Part shown: positions 26,680 to 35,424 of the stretch, piece by piece | Layout of the letters: each line of letters begins with the position of its first letter | Position numbering within the stretch: position 1 is the first letter of the stretch | DNA from: Sulfurospirillum sp036802865 | GTDB lineage: Bacteria > Campylobacterota > Campylobacteria > Campylobacterales > Sulfurospirillaceae | NCBI RefSeq assembly: GCF_036802865.1 | Contig: NZ_DAIRVK010000001.1 | Span: 1 to 64,000 of the forward strand | Direction of reading: 5' to 3' | Length of the DNA stretch: 64,000 nucleotides | The notes under the pieces: model-generated | The model's input: only the letters and a program-made list of their open reading frames with translations | What the model was told of the DNA's origin: nothing | Databases searched by the model: none | Made by a program: the position numbers and the translations under genes

Positions 26680-28449
26680 ATGAATAGCTCTTTCTACAAT
26701 GGTGTTTCTGGTATCAAGACCCAACAATTTGCCATGGATGTCCAATCTAACAACATTGCAAATGTAAACACTAATGGCTATAAATACAGTAGCCCAGAAA
26801 TTTCATCCCTTTTTTCAACAGCACTGACGGGTGCTTATGCCTCTTATGCTAACGATAAAGGTCTTGGAGCGCAAAGCCAAACAACAGCCCTCAATATGGG
26901 GCAAGGTATTCTTCAAAATACCGACAGCACATTTGACCTTGCTATTCAAGGAGAAGGTTGGTTTGGTGTTAAAGGGCAAGATACGACCAAAACCTATTAC
27001 ACACGGGCAGGCGCTTTTACGCTGGATGGAAAAGGCTCTTTGGTCAATGCTGATGGTTATTACCTTATGGCAACTTCTGGTAATAATATAATACCTACCT
27101 CGCTTGATGCAGCGACGCTTGCTAAATTTGGAACGTATTACAAGGCCCAAACATCATCTCCCGTAACACCCTATACCGTTACACCTATGACAGATATTCC
27201 TTTGGGAAGCGTTGGCGGACAAACAAAAGTAACATTACCTGATATTCTATACTACCCACCTATTGCAACATCAAAAGTCTCTTACGGTGCAAATCTTGAC
27301 CCTAAAATTACCACAGATGCTGTTATTGTACCTCTTAACGTGGCTGATTATACCGCAGTAGTAACGCCAACTAGTTTAGGAAAAGCCAGTCTGAATGGAA
27401 CAGTAAGTAATACAGTAGCTCTCCAAAAGCCTAAAGAAGGGGACTCCGTTAGTATTACATTCACAGATATTGATGGGAAAACACAGAAAGTTTCCACAAA
27501 ACTTGATTCCTCTCTTACATGGAGTATTTCAAATTTAGATGTGAGTAGCTTAAATATCACTTCAAACTTAACAGCAAGCGTTTCGGTTACGTCAACGCAA
27601 GAAGTTGCAAATACTGAGCATTATACTACAGGAATCATTGCCCCCGATGGTACAAAAGACATTATCGATATGACCTTTACAAAACAAGTTCCTCAAGGTT
27701 CATCGGGTAGCACATGGGATGCTAGTATTAAGATACTAAGTTATCTTGAAGATTATGTTGTTGAAAATTACGATGCTACAAAAACATACGACCCTTCAGT
27801 TTATAATGTAGATACAGCAAAAGGTACAGTTACAAAAATTTATGACCCTACAAAATATTATATCGACACTACAAGCAAAAAAGTCTATGACATTGTCGAT
27901 ACACAAACGGGAACACTTACATTTGGAGGGGCAGGACAGCTCTTATCAAACTCTCTACCAGCGCTTAATAATGGAGGAACACCTTTAGAGCTAAACCTTG
28001 GAACAGTTGGTAAGTATGATGGACTCATTTCCAGTACCACCATCAAAAAATCCAATGTTGTAACAGCCAATGGTTCTATGGAAGGCTTTTTAACAGACTA
28101 TACCATGGATAGTAACGGTAACGTTGTTGCAGAATTTAGCAATGGTAAAAGCTCGGCTATCGCCAAAGTTGCAATCTATCATTTTCAAAATGATCAAGGG
28201 CTATTATCAGATTCTGCAACACTTTTTGAAGAATCTGCTAATAGCGGTAAAGCTATTTTTTATACCAATAAAAATGGCGAAAGTTTTCTAGGTTCTACCA
28301 TTTTTAATAACAAATTAGAAGGTAGTAATGTCAGTATGGCAACAGCATTAACAGAGCTTATCATCGTTCAAAAAGCATTTGATGCTAGCTCTAAAAGTAT
28401 TACCACCAGCGATGAGCTTATTAAAAATGCTATCAACATGAAAAGCTAA
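26680..28449 (+). CDS. Flagellar hook protein FlgE, shorter paralogue
   Basis: The 589-residue protein begins with the hook/rod signature (FYNGVSGIKTQQFAMDVQSNN then IANVNTNGYK). It ends with an amphipathic helix segment containing SMATALTELIIVQKAFDASSK and a TTSDELIK motif, so both terminal D0/D1 helices are intact. It corresponds in position to Campylobacter Cj0043, which lies after flgD. A second, much larger flgE follows immediately with its own sigma-54 promoter. Hook or hook-rod junction function is probable; which paralogue makes most of the hook is not decidable here. Confidence 0.85.
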   Translation: MNSSFYNGVSGIKTQQFAMDVQSNNIANVNTNGYKYSSPEISSLFSTALTGAYASYANDKGLGAQSQTTALNMGQGILQNTDSTFDLAIQGEGWFGVKGQDTTKTYYTRAGAFTLDGKGSLVNADGYYLMATSGNNIIPTSLDAATLAKFGTYYKAQTSSPVTPYTVTPMTDIPLGSVGGQTKVTLPDILYYPPIATSKVSYGANLDPKITTDAVIVPLNVADYTAVVTPTSLGKASLNGTVSNTVALQKPKEGDSVSITFTDIDGKTQKVSTKLDSSLTWSISNLDVSSLNITSNLTASVSVTSTQEVANTEHYTTGIIAPDGTKDIIDMTFTKQVPQGSSGSTWDASIKILSYLEDYVVENYDATKTYDPSVYNVDTAKGTVTKIYDPTKYYIDTTSKKVYDIVDTQTGTLTFGGAGQLLSNSLPALNNGGTPLELNLGTVGKYDGLISSTTIKKSNVVTANGSMEGFLTDYTMDSNGNVVAEFSNGKSSAIAKVAIYHFQNDQGLLSDSATLFEESANSGKAIFYTNKNGESFLGSTIFNNKLEGSNVSMATALTELIIVQKAFDASSKSITTSDELIKNAINMKS

Positions 28450-28466
28450 AGTAAATGACATTTTAG

Positions 28467-28481
28467 TGGAATAAAAATTGC
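28467..28481 (+). promoter_or_regulatory. Sigma-54 promoter of the large flgE gene
   Basis: TGGAATAAAAATTGC, followed by T, has the correct GG-N10-GC spacing and lies 56 nt before the start codon. It shares the TGGAAT half-site with the promoter before fliK. Confidence 0.82.
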
Positions 28482-28536
28482 TTTCATTTTGTACGAAATT
28501 TATAAAAATAATCAGTAACTTTAAAAAGGATACGCT

Positions 28537-31353
28537 ATGATGAGATCACTTTGGGCCGGCGTTACCGGATTGCAAGCACACCAAATTGCAATGGACGTTG
28601 AATCAAATAATATTGCGAACGTTAATACATCAGGTTTTAAGTACAGCAGAGCCAATTTCTCGAATCTCTTAAATCAGACCGTATCAATTGCAACTGCGCC
28701 ACAAGGTGAATTAGGTGGTAAAAATGCCACACAAATTGGTCTTGGAACACAAGTCAGTTCCGTCACAAAAATTTTTAAACAAGGCTCCATCGAAACAACC
28801 GATAAAACAACCGATTTAGCCATCAGTGGTGATGGTTTTTATGTCGTTTCTCCGGATGGTGGAACAACCTACAAATACACCCGCAGTGGCGATTTTGCCT
28901 TTGATGCCAATGGTAACTTTGTAGATGCCAATGGGTACATCGTTCAAGGATGGTTAAAAAATGAAACCACTGGACAAATAGACACAACCTCACCTATCTC
29001 CAATATTACAATTCCACCAGGACTGACAACACCTGCCAATGCAACATCCGTTGTTACAGTTAAAGCCAATCTTGATTCTGGTATTGATGTTGGAAAAAAT
29101 AAAACAACCATTTACGCTTTAGACTCTCACAGCGGATGGGTTGACCTTAACAACGATGGTATTGAAAATGCAGGTGAAACCCATGATGAAAATGATACTG
29201 CCAATACTTTGTTCAACAGTGACACCCAAATCAATGAAAGAGGCATTGACTTTGGTGTTTTATTTAATTCTGATGGTAAGGCTCTTAATTTAACCGATGG
29301 TCAAGGTGCATGGATAAGTTATGCAAAAGCTCAGTCTCAAAAAATGCAAGTTCTAGCAGATACAACAACTAATATCACAAAACTCACCATGACTATCAAT
29401 GGTACAAAAATTTCCACAGGTGACATTTCAACACCAACCACATCTTATGCCACAACAGCCGAGAAAAACGCTGCTGTAGCACAGGCTATTGAAACTGCGA
29501 TTAATGCGCAAACTAAACTAACCGGTGTTACAGCAACCGTGTCTGCTGGAAATTACATTACCCTTAGCAACGAAAACGGTACAGGAACAACCGAATCAAC
29601 AAAAAACATCAAAGCAACCATTGATACAACAGCAACCAGTTCATCTTTAACAAACCGATTAACAAACAATGCACCGCTTGAAGATATCAATGTTATCACA
29701 GCCTATAGATACACCTATAGTAAGACAACAGGAAGTACCAACCATACCTACAGCGATGCTCAAGAGCGTACCTTCACAAGCACCGAGGATTTGCGTGAAG
29801 CGATGCAATATGATGCTAGACTCAGAGTTGATTATACAGGAGATGGTACCCCTGATGCCAATGATGGTGTTGCCATAACCGTTAACAGTGCAGGTCAATA
29901 TGTCATCTCCAATCCAAAAGGTGATGCTTTTAATTCAGACGATGGTGATTATACTACGTTAACATCTACTCCACGAAGTTCAGCTTCACTAACGGCTGCT
30001 TTAGCAAAAGGCGATGTACTCTTTACCACAGGGACAAGCTTTGGAGAACCAATTTATCCTTCCTCCAATGTTATTATTGGTGGTACAACATATAACGCGA
30101 CCACTCCCATTCCTATAGCTTTAAGTCCATTAGCAGCAGATGTTACTATACCTAAAGGCTCTATTATAGGAACAGCTACTACAGGAGCTGCTGCTGCAAC
30201 GCTTAATACAGCTTTAACCACGGGTGATGTTGTTATTCTTGCGGGTACAACCATAGGTGCTAATATTACCCTAGCATCAAGCTTTAATGGAAGCATCACT
30301 ACAAGTACAGGAACCTACTATGCTGGTCAAACCATCCCAGGTGGTGGTACCATGACTTCAACATCGATTATTCCACAAGGATCATCGGCAACTGTATCGG
30401 GTGCTTTAACATCAGATTATATTATACCATCGACAACAACAACGTCAACACTTGCCAAAGGAACAAACTTTTTATCCGAAGATGACCATGATTTATACTT
30501 GACCATAACAAGTATGACAGATGGAACGAATATCTCTGCAAATGATAAATTTGTCTCAACACTAAGCTCTATAGGAGGAACCCTGCAAAGTGGCACTGCA
30601 ACACGTACCTCACAAGGTATTTATACAGCAAGCCTTGCATCCAGTACTGATATCTATGATTCACTGGGTTCAAAACATACCATTCGTTTCCAATATACTA
30701 AAACAGGCTTCACAGCAACAGGTGGTACAGAGTGGTCAGTAGCCATTTCTGTTGCAGAACCTGGCGACATCAACCTCGGTCAAAGCCCTAAAAACGTCGT
30801 CACAGGTTCTATCCAGTTTAACTCGGATGGTTCATTGTCAACCTACACACCTAGAAACCTAACATTTACAGCCAACAATGGCTCTACGGCAAACCAAAAT
30901 GTCCAACTCAATTTTGGTACGGTAGGACAATTGGATGGTGTAACAAGCTTTGATAAAACATCCAGTGTTAGCGGCATCAGCCAAGATGGTTATGCTGGTG
31001 GTGACCTCAATGGTATCAGCGTTGATGAAACAGGTACTATCATCGGTAGCTTTACCAATGGACGTAGTTTCGGTTTAGCACAAGTTTCCATGGCAACATT
31101 TACCAACAACGGTGGTTTGGAAAGTGATGGTGGTAACTGCTTTACTCAAACATCAAACTCAGGTGACCCTATTATCGGTCAAGCTAGTACAGGTGGTAAA
31201 GGCTCCATCAAATCAAGCTCGCTTGAGATGAGTAACGTGGATCTTTCACGCTCTTTAACACAGTTGATCGTCATCCAAAGAGGTTACCAAGCCAACTCAA
31301 AAACGATTACAACTTCAGATGAAATGCTGAACACCCTTCTCCAACTCAAATAA
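28537..31353 (+). CDS. flgE: Flagellar hook protein FlgE, large form with variable central domain
   Basis: The 938-residue protein has intact conserved ends: SLWAGVTGLQAHQIAMDVESN at the start, and NVDLSRSLTQLIVIQRGYQ with TTSDEMLNTLLQLK at the end. D1 motifs (DLAISGDGFYVV) appear near residue 98. The middle (about 300-700) is a Thr/Ser/Gly-rich surface-exposed expansion. One part (about 485-640) consists of loosely repeated beta units with recurring GDV, GTTIG and IPxGS patterns. Length is like Campylobacter FlgE2 (about 865) and twice that of enterobacterial FlgE. It is probably the main hook subunit. The start has an AAAAGGA site. Own sigma-54 promoter, so expressed with the fliK operon under FlgR/RpoN-type control. 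Confidence 0.9.
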   Translation: MMRSLWAGVTGLQAHQIAMDVESNNIANVNTSGFKYSRANFSNLLNQTVSIATAPQGELGGKNATQIGLGTQVSSVTKIFKQGSIETTDKTTDLAISGDGFYVVSPDGGTTYKYTRSGDFAFDANGNFVDANGYIVQGWLKNETTGQIDTTSPISNITIPPGLTTPANATSVVTVKANLDSGIDVGKNKTTIYALDSHSGWVDLNNDGIENAGETHDENDTANTLFNSDTQINERGIDFGVLFNSDGKALNLTDGQGAWISYAKAQSQKMQVLADTTTNITKLTMTINGTKISTGDISTPTTSYATTAEKNAAVAQAIETAINAQTKLTGVTATVSAGNYITLSNENGTGTTESTKNIKATIDTTATSSSLTNRLTNNAPLEDINVITAYRYTYSKTTGSTNHTYSDAQERTFTSTEDLREAMQYDARLRVDYTGDGTPDANDGVAITVNSAGQYVISNPKGDAFNSDDGDYTTLTSTPRSSASLTAALAKGDVLFTTGTSFGEPIYPSSNVIIGGTTYNATTPIPIALSPLAADVTIPKGSIIGTATTGAAAATLNTALTTGDVVILAGTTIGANITLASSFNGSITTSTGTYYAGQTIPGGGTMTSTSIIPQGSSATVSGALTSDYIIPSTTTTSTLAKGTNFLSEDDHDLYLTITSMTDGTNISANDKFVSTLSSIGGTLQSGTATRTSQGIYTASLASSTDIYDSLGSKHTIRFQYTKTGFTATGGTEWSVAISVAEPGDINLGQSPKNVVTGSIQFNSDGSLSTYTPRNLTFTANNGSTANQNVQLNFGTVGQLDGVTSFDKTSSVSGISQDGYAGGDLNGISVDETGTIIGSFTNGRSFGLAQVSMATFTNNGGLESDGGNCFTQTSNSGDPIIGQASTGGKGSIKSSSLEMSNVDLSRSLTQLIVIQRGYQANSKTITTSDEMLNTLLQLK

Positions 31354-31409
31354 CAGTTTTAGCTTACATGTAATACAATGAGTCCCAAAATATTCTTGGG
31401 ACTCAACAC

Positions 31410-32024
31410 ATGAAAATCACACTTAACCACTACACTCCCCTACTCATTTGTGCCGATGCTATTCGTACTTGCTGGCAAAGTTTTGACAAAAGCGACGAAG
31501 GTGGCGAAAAAGACAAAGAACTCATTGATCGTGTTGGTAATAAATTTAAACACGCCTCAACCCTAGAGCATTTGGTGTATAACTTCTACATCGAAGGCGT
31601 TTCCCGTGCCCTGCTTCAAGAGCTGGCACGTCACCGTATGGCTTCACTCTCCGTCAAATCTACACGCTACACACTCAAAGAGTTAAAGAACGAAGAGACT
31701 TTTACATGTAAAGATGTGGAACGTGCCTCAAAGTACCTCGTTTTAACAGGTGTGGAGATGGTAGATGAGATGAGCATCAAAGCCCTCGAAAACCTTCGCT
31801 TGGTACTCGTAGAAGGCATTAGCAACGATAAGGCAAAATACTGCCTTCCAGAGAGCTATAAGACCGAACTTACATGGACAGTTAATGCCAGAAGCCTTCA
31901 AAACTTTTTAACCCTTAGAAGTGACAAAAGCGCACTCTGGGAAATTCAAAATCTAGCCCATGCACTTTACGATGCATTACCAGAAGATCACAAATACCTC
32001 TTTAACATTAAAATTAATGATTAG
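31410..32024 (+). CDS. thyX: FAD-dependent thymidylate synthase ThyX
   Basis: The 204-residue enzyme carries the ThyX signature RHRMASLSVKSTRYT (residues about 74-88), the RHR-x7-S core that binds dUMP. Other conserved stretches are FKHASTLEHLVYNF and the C-terminal NFLTLRSDKSALWEI. It makes dTMP from dUMP using reduced flavin and methylene-tetrahydrofolate and is usual in Campylobacterota, which lack ThyA. It converges on ruvC. Confidence 0.96.
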   Translation: MKITLNHYTPLLICADAIRTCWQSFDKSDEGGEKDKELIDRVGNKFKHASTLEHLVYNFYIEGVSRALLQELARHRMASLSVKSTRYTLKELKNEETFTCKDVERASKYLVLTGVEMVDEMSIKALENLRLVLVEGISNDKAKYCLPESYKTELTWTVNARSLQNFLTLRSDKSALWEIQNLAHALYDALPEDHKYLFNIKIND

Positions 32025-32030
32025 AGTTTT

Positions 32031-32120
32031 ATAAAAAAGCACCAAAGGTGCGTGGGCTTTCTGCCGAAGAAAACCCAGTGTTAACGTAGTGTTTAAAGCT
32101 TCGCTTTAAGCACGTATCAA
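32031..32120 (+). repeat. Structured intergenic repeat, copy A (between thyX and ruvC)
   Basis: Hairpin 1 is GCACC-AAA-GGTGC, hairpin 2 GGGCTTTCT-GCCG-AAGAAAACCC, linker CAGTGTTAACGTAGTG, hairpin 3 TTTAAAGC-TTC-GCTTTAAG. It is the only copy not followed by a start codon; it sits between convergent genes and may act there as a terminator or be a relic. Confidence 0.7.
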
Positions 32121-32125
32121 TAGTT

Positions 32126-32599
32126 TTAAACAACTTTAACCCTTTGGGCATGCGTGATGGCTATGGCAATAGCGTCTGTAATGTCCAAAGGTTTTATCTC
32201 TTGTTTGATTCCTAAAATCTTCTTCACCATAAACGCCACTTGCTCTTTGGCTGCTTTTCCATTACCAGTAACTGCTTTTTTCACTTGAAGCGCAGTATAT
32301 TCACTAAAATTTCCAATGGTTTGTAAAATTTTCAAACTTAGAGCCCCTCTAAATTGGGCTAGTTTTATGACCGTTTGAGGATTGTAAGCATAAAAAATAT
32401 CTTCAATAGCAACTTCATCAATGGTATGTTGTTTAAAGATGGTATCAAGTCCCTCAACCAATTCCATAATCTGATGCTGAAGCATCTTTTCTTTGATTTT
32501 TATAAGCCCTGCTTCAATCAAAATGAGACTGTTTTTTTCTTTTTTAAGTATGGAGTAGCCACAATTACGAGTACCTGGATCAATTCCTAAAATAACCAA
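32126..32599 (-). CDS. ruvC: Holliday junction resolvase RuvC
   Basis: The 157-residue nuclease starts with LGIDPGTRNCGYSIL (first catalytic Asp), has VAIEDIFYAYNPQT (catalytic Glu) near 64, and ends with LDITDAIAIAITHA (remaining acidic residues). Length is usual. It cuts four-way junctions made during recombination together with RuvAB. It is divergent from dnaA across the origin. Confidence 0.96.
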   Translation of the reverse strand: MVILGIDPGTRNCGYSILKKEKNSLILIEAGLIKIKEKMLQHQIMELVEGLDTIFKQHTIDEVAIEDIFYAYNPQTVIKLAQFRGALSLKILQTIGNFSEYTALQVKKAVTGNGKAAKEQVAFMVKKILGIKQEIKPLDITDAIAIAITHAQRVKVV

Positions 32600-32610
32600 T
32601 TTTTTGTCCT

Positions 32611-32741
32611 TTATTCACATGTTTGTTCACAGGGTGAATAACTTTCTTCACATTATACCCATACCCGCTTTAACATATAACTAATAATAGTTTAGATAAA
32701 ATAAAACAAACTTATTCACATGTTATTCACAGGGTGAAGAC
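32611..32741. other. oriC: Probable oriC: two direct-repeat DnaA-box arrays
   Basis: Between ruvC and dnaA, three exact TTATTCACA boxes occur at 32611-32619, 32712-32720 and 32723-32731. Related boxes are TTGTTCACA at 32623-32631 and TTCTTCACA at 32644-32652, plus an inverted one-mismatch box at 32633-32641. The two clusters share TTATTCACATGTT and TTCACAGGGTGAA about 100 bp apart. The spacer is strongly AT-rich, including TAATAGTTTAGATAAAATAAA, and could be the unwinding element. Gene order ruvC-dnaA-dnaN-gyrB supports an origin here. Unwinding site and direction are inferred. Confidence 0.82.
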
Positions 32742-32758
32742 TTTTTTAAGGAGTGTGT

Positions 32759-34084
32759 TTGCTAGCAGATAATGTCATAGAACTTTTAAAAGAAGAGATC
32801 TCTTCTTTAGAATATGATCGCTATATTAAACAACTAAAATTCCATGAAAAAGCCTCTAACTCCGACCAAATGGTCTTTCTTGCTCCCAATATTCTCATTG
32901 CAAATTGGGTAAGAACAAAATATGCTGACAAAATTGCCCATCTGTTTGAACTCAAAACCGGTAAAAAACCTGAAGTCAAAATTGTTCTTAAAGAACATCT
33001 AAAATCAACCAAAGCTAAATCAACACCTGTTGAAATAATTGATTCCATTAAAAGCACTAAAAACACTATTTTAAATCCATCTTATACGTTTAATAGCTTT
33101 GTTGTGGGAAGCTCCAACCAATACGCTTACACCGCCGCTAAATCCATTGCTGAAAAACCAGGTGTAATGTATAACCCCGTCTTCATTTATGGACCTACGG
33201 GACTCGGTAAAACTCACCTTATTCATGCGATTGGAAATTATGCTCAAGCAAAAGGCAAAATTGTTATTTATGCGACGATTGAACAGTTTATGAATGACTT
33301 TACCTACAATCTACGAAACCAATCTATGGATCGTTTTCGTGAAAAATACCGCAACTGCGATGTTTTACTCATTGACGATACACAATTTTTATCCAATAAA
33401 ATTCAAACACAAGAAGAGTTTTTTCATACGTTCAATGAACTCCACTCTGCGGGCAAACAGATTGTTTTAACGTCTGATAAACCGCCAAAGATGATTAATG
33501 GACTGGAAGATCGTCTTAAAAGTCGTTTTGAATGGGGCTTGATTGCTGATATTGGATTACCAGAATTAGAAACTAAAATTGCCATCATCAAAAAGAAGTG
33601 TGAACTCGATGGTATTAATCTTAACAGTGATATTGTCAATTATATCGCAGCTAATATGGGCGACAATATTCGCGAAATTGAAAGTGCTATCATTAACCTC
33701 AATGCCTATGCATCGCTTATGCGTCAAGAAATTACCCTTGATTTTGCAAAAAATGTTATGCGCGAACAGATTAAAGAACGTCGTGAAAATATTAGTCTTG
33801 AAGATATTATTCAAATTATTGCCAAAGATCTCAATATTAAACCAAGTGAAATAAAATCAACAAAACGTAGCAAAAACATCGTAGAAGCTAGACGTATTGG
33901 TATTTATTTAGCGCGAACACTTACACCAAATTCTATGCCATCGTTAGCAGCATATTTTGGAATGAAAGATCATACAGCTGTTTCACATAACATTAAAAAA
34001 ATTAATGAACTAATTGATACCAATGAATCTTTCAAACTCAAAGTTGAAGATCTAAAAAATAAAATCTTAACGAAGCAAATGTAA
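32759..34084 (+). CDS. dnaA: Chromosomal replication initiator DnaA
   Basis: The product (441 residues from a TTG start) has the N-terminal DnaB/regulator-binding domain, an AAA+ ATPase with Walker A GPTGLGKTH and Walker B VLLIDDTQFL, and sensor motifs. The C-terminal DNA-binding helix-turn-helix ends with MKDHTAVSHNIKKI. It opens the origin and loads the helicase. A GTG six bases earlier gives a slightly longer frame, but that codon is part of the AAGGAG ribosome-binding site. The TTG five bases after that site is therefore the better start (MLADNVIELL). It lies immediately after the DnaA-box arrays, so autoregulation is expected. Confidence 0.97.
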   Translation: MLADNVIELLKEEISSLEYDRYIKQLKFHEKASNSDQMVFLAPNILIANWVRTKYADKIAHLFELKTGKKPEVKIVLKEHLKSTKAKSTPVEIIDSIKSTKNTILNPSYTFNSFVVGSSNQYAYTAAKSIAEKPGVMYNPVFIYGPTGLGKTHLIHAIGNYAQAKGKIVIYATIEQFMNDFTYNLRNQSMDRFREKYRNCDVLLIDDTQFLSNKIQTQEEFFHTFNELHSAGKQIVLTSDKPPKMINGLEDRLKSRFEWGLIADIGLPELETKIAIIKKKCELDGINLNSDIVNYIAANMGDNIREIESAIINLNAYASLMRQEITLDFAKNVMREQIKERRENISLEDIIQIIAKDLNIKPSEIKSTKRSKNIVEARRIGIYLARTLTPNSMPSLAAYFGMKDHTAVSHNIKKINELIDTNESFKLKVEDLKNKILTKQM

Positions 34085-34111
34085 AAAGTTTTAATAACAA
34101 GTGTGACGAGA

Positions 34112-34182
34112 TGTGAAAAACTCACAACAAATCTTTCACGCCAATAATCCCTATTTTGAGGTATAATATTGATGTTTTCACA
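34112..34182. other. Degenerate DnaA boxes and promoter between dnaA and dnaN
   Basis: A TGTGAAAAA (inverted TTTTTCACA) at 34112-34120 and GTTTTCACA at 34174-34182 are weak DnaA-box matches, and TATAAT at 34162-34167 is a good -10 for dnaN. In Helicobacter the origin is bipartite with a second box cluster downstream of dnaA; this could be an equivalent but poorer site. Confidence 0.4.
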
Positions 34183-34240
34183 AATTCATCCCAATCTACT
34201 ACTTCATCTATCTTTAAATTAAATAATAAAAGGAGACTCT

Positions 34241-35308
34241 ATGAAAGTTTCGATTAAAAAAAGCATTCTCGAAAACATGTTGTTAAACATTCAACCTTAT
34301 TTAGAAAAAAAAGATTTGAGTCAAATTACATCTCATGTTTTATTAATCACTGAAGAGAGTCAATTTGAAATTAAAGCAACTGATTATGAAATCGGTTTAA
34401 GTTACCACACACCTGAAATAAAAATCGTTACTTCTGGTAGTGCAACAGCTAATGGTAAAAAGCTTCTGGATATTATTAAAGGTTTAAAAGATGACGAAGT
34501 CGTTTTAGAAACAATCAATGATTACCTCTATATCAAACAGAATAGCTCTAAATTTAAACTCCCGATGCTAAGCCCTACTGATTTCCCACTTTTCCCACAA
34601 ATTGACGCTAAGCCTAAATTTGACATCAATAGCAACACACTCGTTCGTTCTATTAAAAAAATAGCTCCAGCAATTGATAACAACAATCCAAAATTTGAAC
34701 TTAATGGTTCTTTAATTGATATTAAAGATAACAGTATCAATTTAGTAGCTACTGACACTAAACGCTTAGCTATTGTACAAATTGAACAACCAACTGAACA
34801 TAACTTTACACTTATTATTCCTAAAAAAGCAATCAGCGAAATTCAAAAACTCTTTTTTGATAATATTGAAATTTTTTACGATGAAAATACACTTATTGCT
34901 TCATCAGCTCATTTTACATTTTATACTAAACTTATCAATGGAAAATTTCCTGATTACCAACGCATCATCCCTAAGAATAAAAACTACAGAATTTTACTCA
35001 ATCGTGAATCTATGGTGGATGCTATTAAACAAATTTCAATTATTTCTCCTGAAATTAAAATCACTTTCAAACCTGAAAAAATTGTCTTTGAAAGTTTAAA
35101 TGATGATAATATTGAAGCAAAGACAGAAATTGATTTTAAAACAGGGTTAGATAGTGATATTTACCTTGCAGTTAACAGTCGTTATATTTTAGATTTTTTA
35201 TCTAATATCGAAAATAGTAACTTTACCTTAGGTTTTAATGATAGTGGTTTGCCATTCACTTTAGAGAGTGATAACTTTACAACCATCGTTATGCCAATTA
35301 TGATTTAA
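34241..35308 (+). CDS. dnaN: DNA polymerase III sliding clamp (beta subunit)
   Basis: The 355-residue protein shows the three-domain clamp pattern, with ATDYEIGL near residue 47, LVATDTKRLAIV near 165 in the second domain, and the family's C-terminal end SDNFTTIVMPIMI. The clamp tethers the polymerase to DNA. An AAAGGAG site precedes the ATG. The product is somewhat shorter than the E. coli clamp (366) but normal for Campylobacterota. A structured repeat begins three bases after its stop. Confidence 0.96.
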   Translation: MKVSIKKSILENMLLNIQPYLEKKDLSQITSHVLLITEESQFEIKATDYEIGLSYHTPEIKIVTSGSATANGKKLLDIIKGLKDDEVVLETINDYLYIKQNSSKFKLPMLSPTDFPLFPQIDAKPKFDINSNTLVRSIKKIAPAIDNNNPKFELNGSLIDIKDNSINLVATDTKRLAIVQIEQPTEHNFTLIIPKKAISEIQKLFFDNIEIFYDENTLIASSAHFTFYTKLINGKFPDYQRIIPKNKNYRILLNRESMVDAIKQISIISPEIKITFKPEKIVFESLNDDNIEAKTEIDFKTGLDSDIYLAVNSRYILDFLSNIENSNFTLGFNDSGLPFTLESDNFTTIVMPIMI

Positions 35309-35310
35309 AA

Positions 35311-35398
35311 AATTAAGCACATAGTGCGTGAGTTCACTGATCAAGTGAACTTAGCGTTAGCGTAGCTTTTAGAGCTTTGCTTTAAAAGCGTATTAAAG
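35311..35398 (+). repeat. Structured intergenic repeat, copy C (before gyrB)
   Basis: Hairpin 1 is GCAC-AT-AGTGC, hairpin 2 AGTTCACT-GATC-AAGTGAACT, linker TAGCGTTAGCGTAGC, hairpin 3 TTTTAGAGC-TTT-GCTTTAAAA. It ends 26 nt before the gyrB start codon. Stem 2 differs from copies A and B at several positions but still pairs. Confidence 0.7.
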
Positions 35399-35424
35399 AA
35401 TTACAAATAAGAAGTGGAGAAAAT

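Noticed and set aside
29940..30480. Repeat-like DNA in the large flgE gene as a possible CRISPR or minisatellite.
   Set aside because: Units are degenerate at DNA level and stay in frame; they reflect protein repeats.
32627..32739. TTCACAGGGTGAA palindromes as operators of a separate repressor.
   Set aside because: They are better explained as part of overlapping forward and inverted DnaA boxes.
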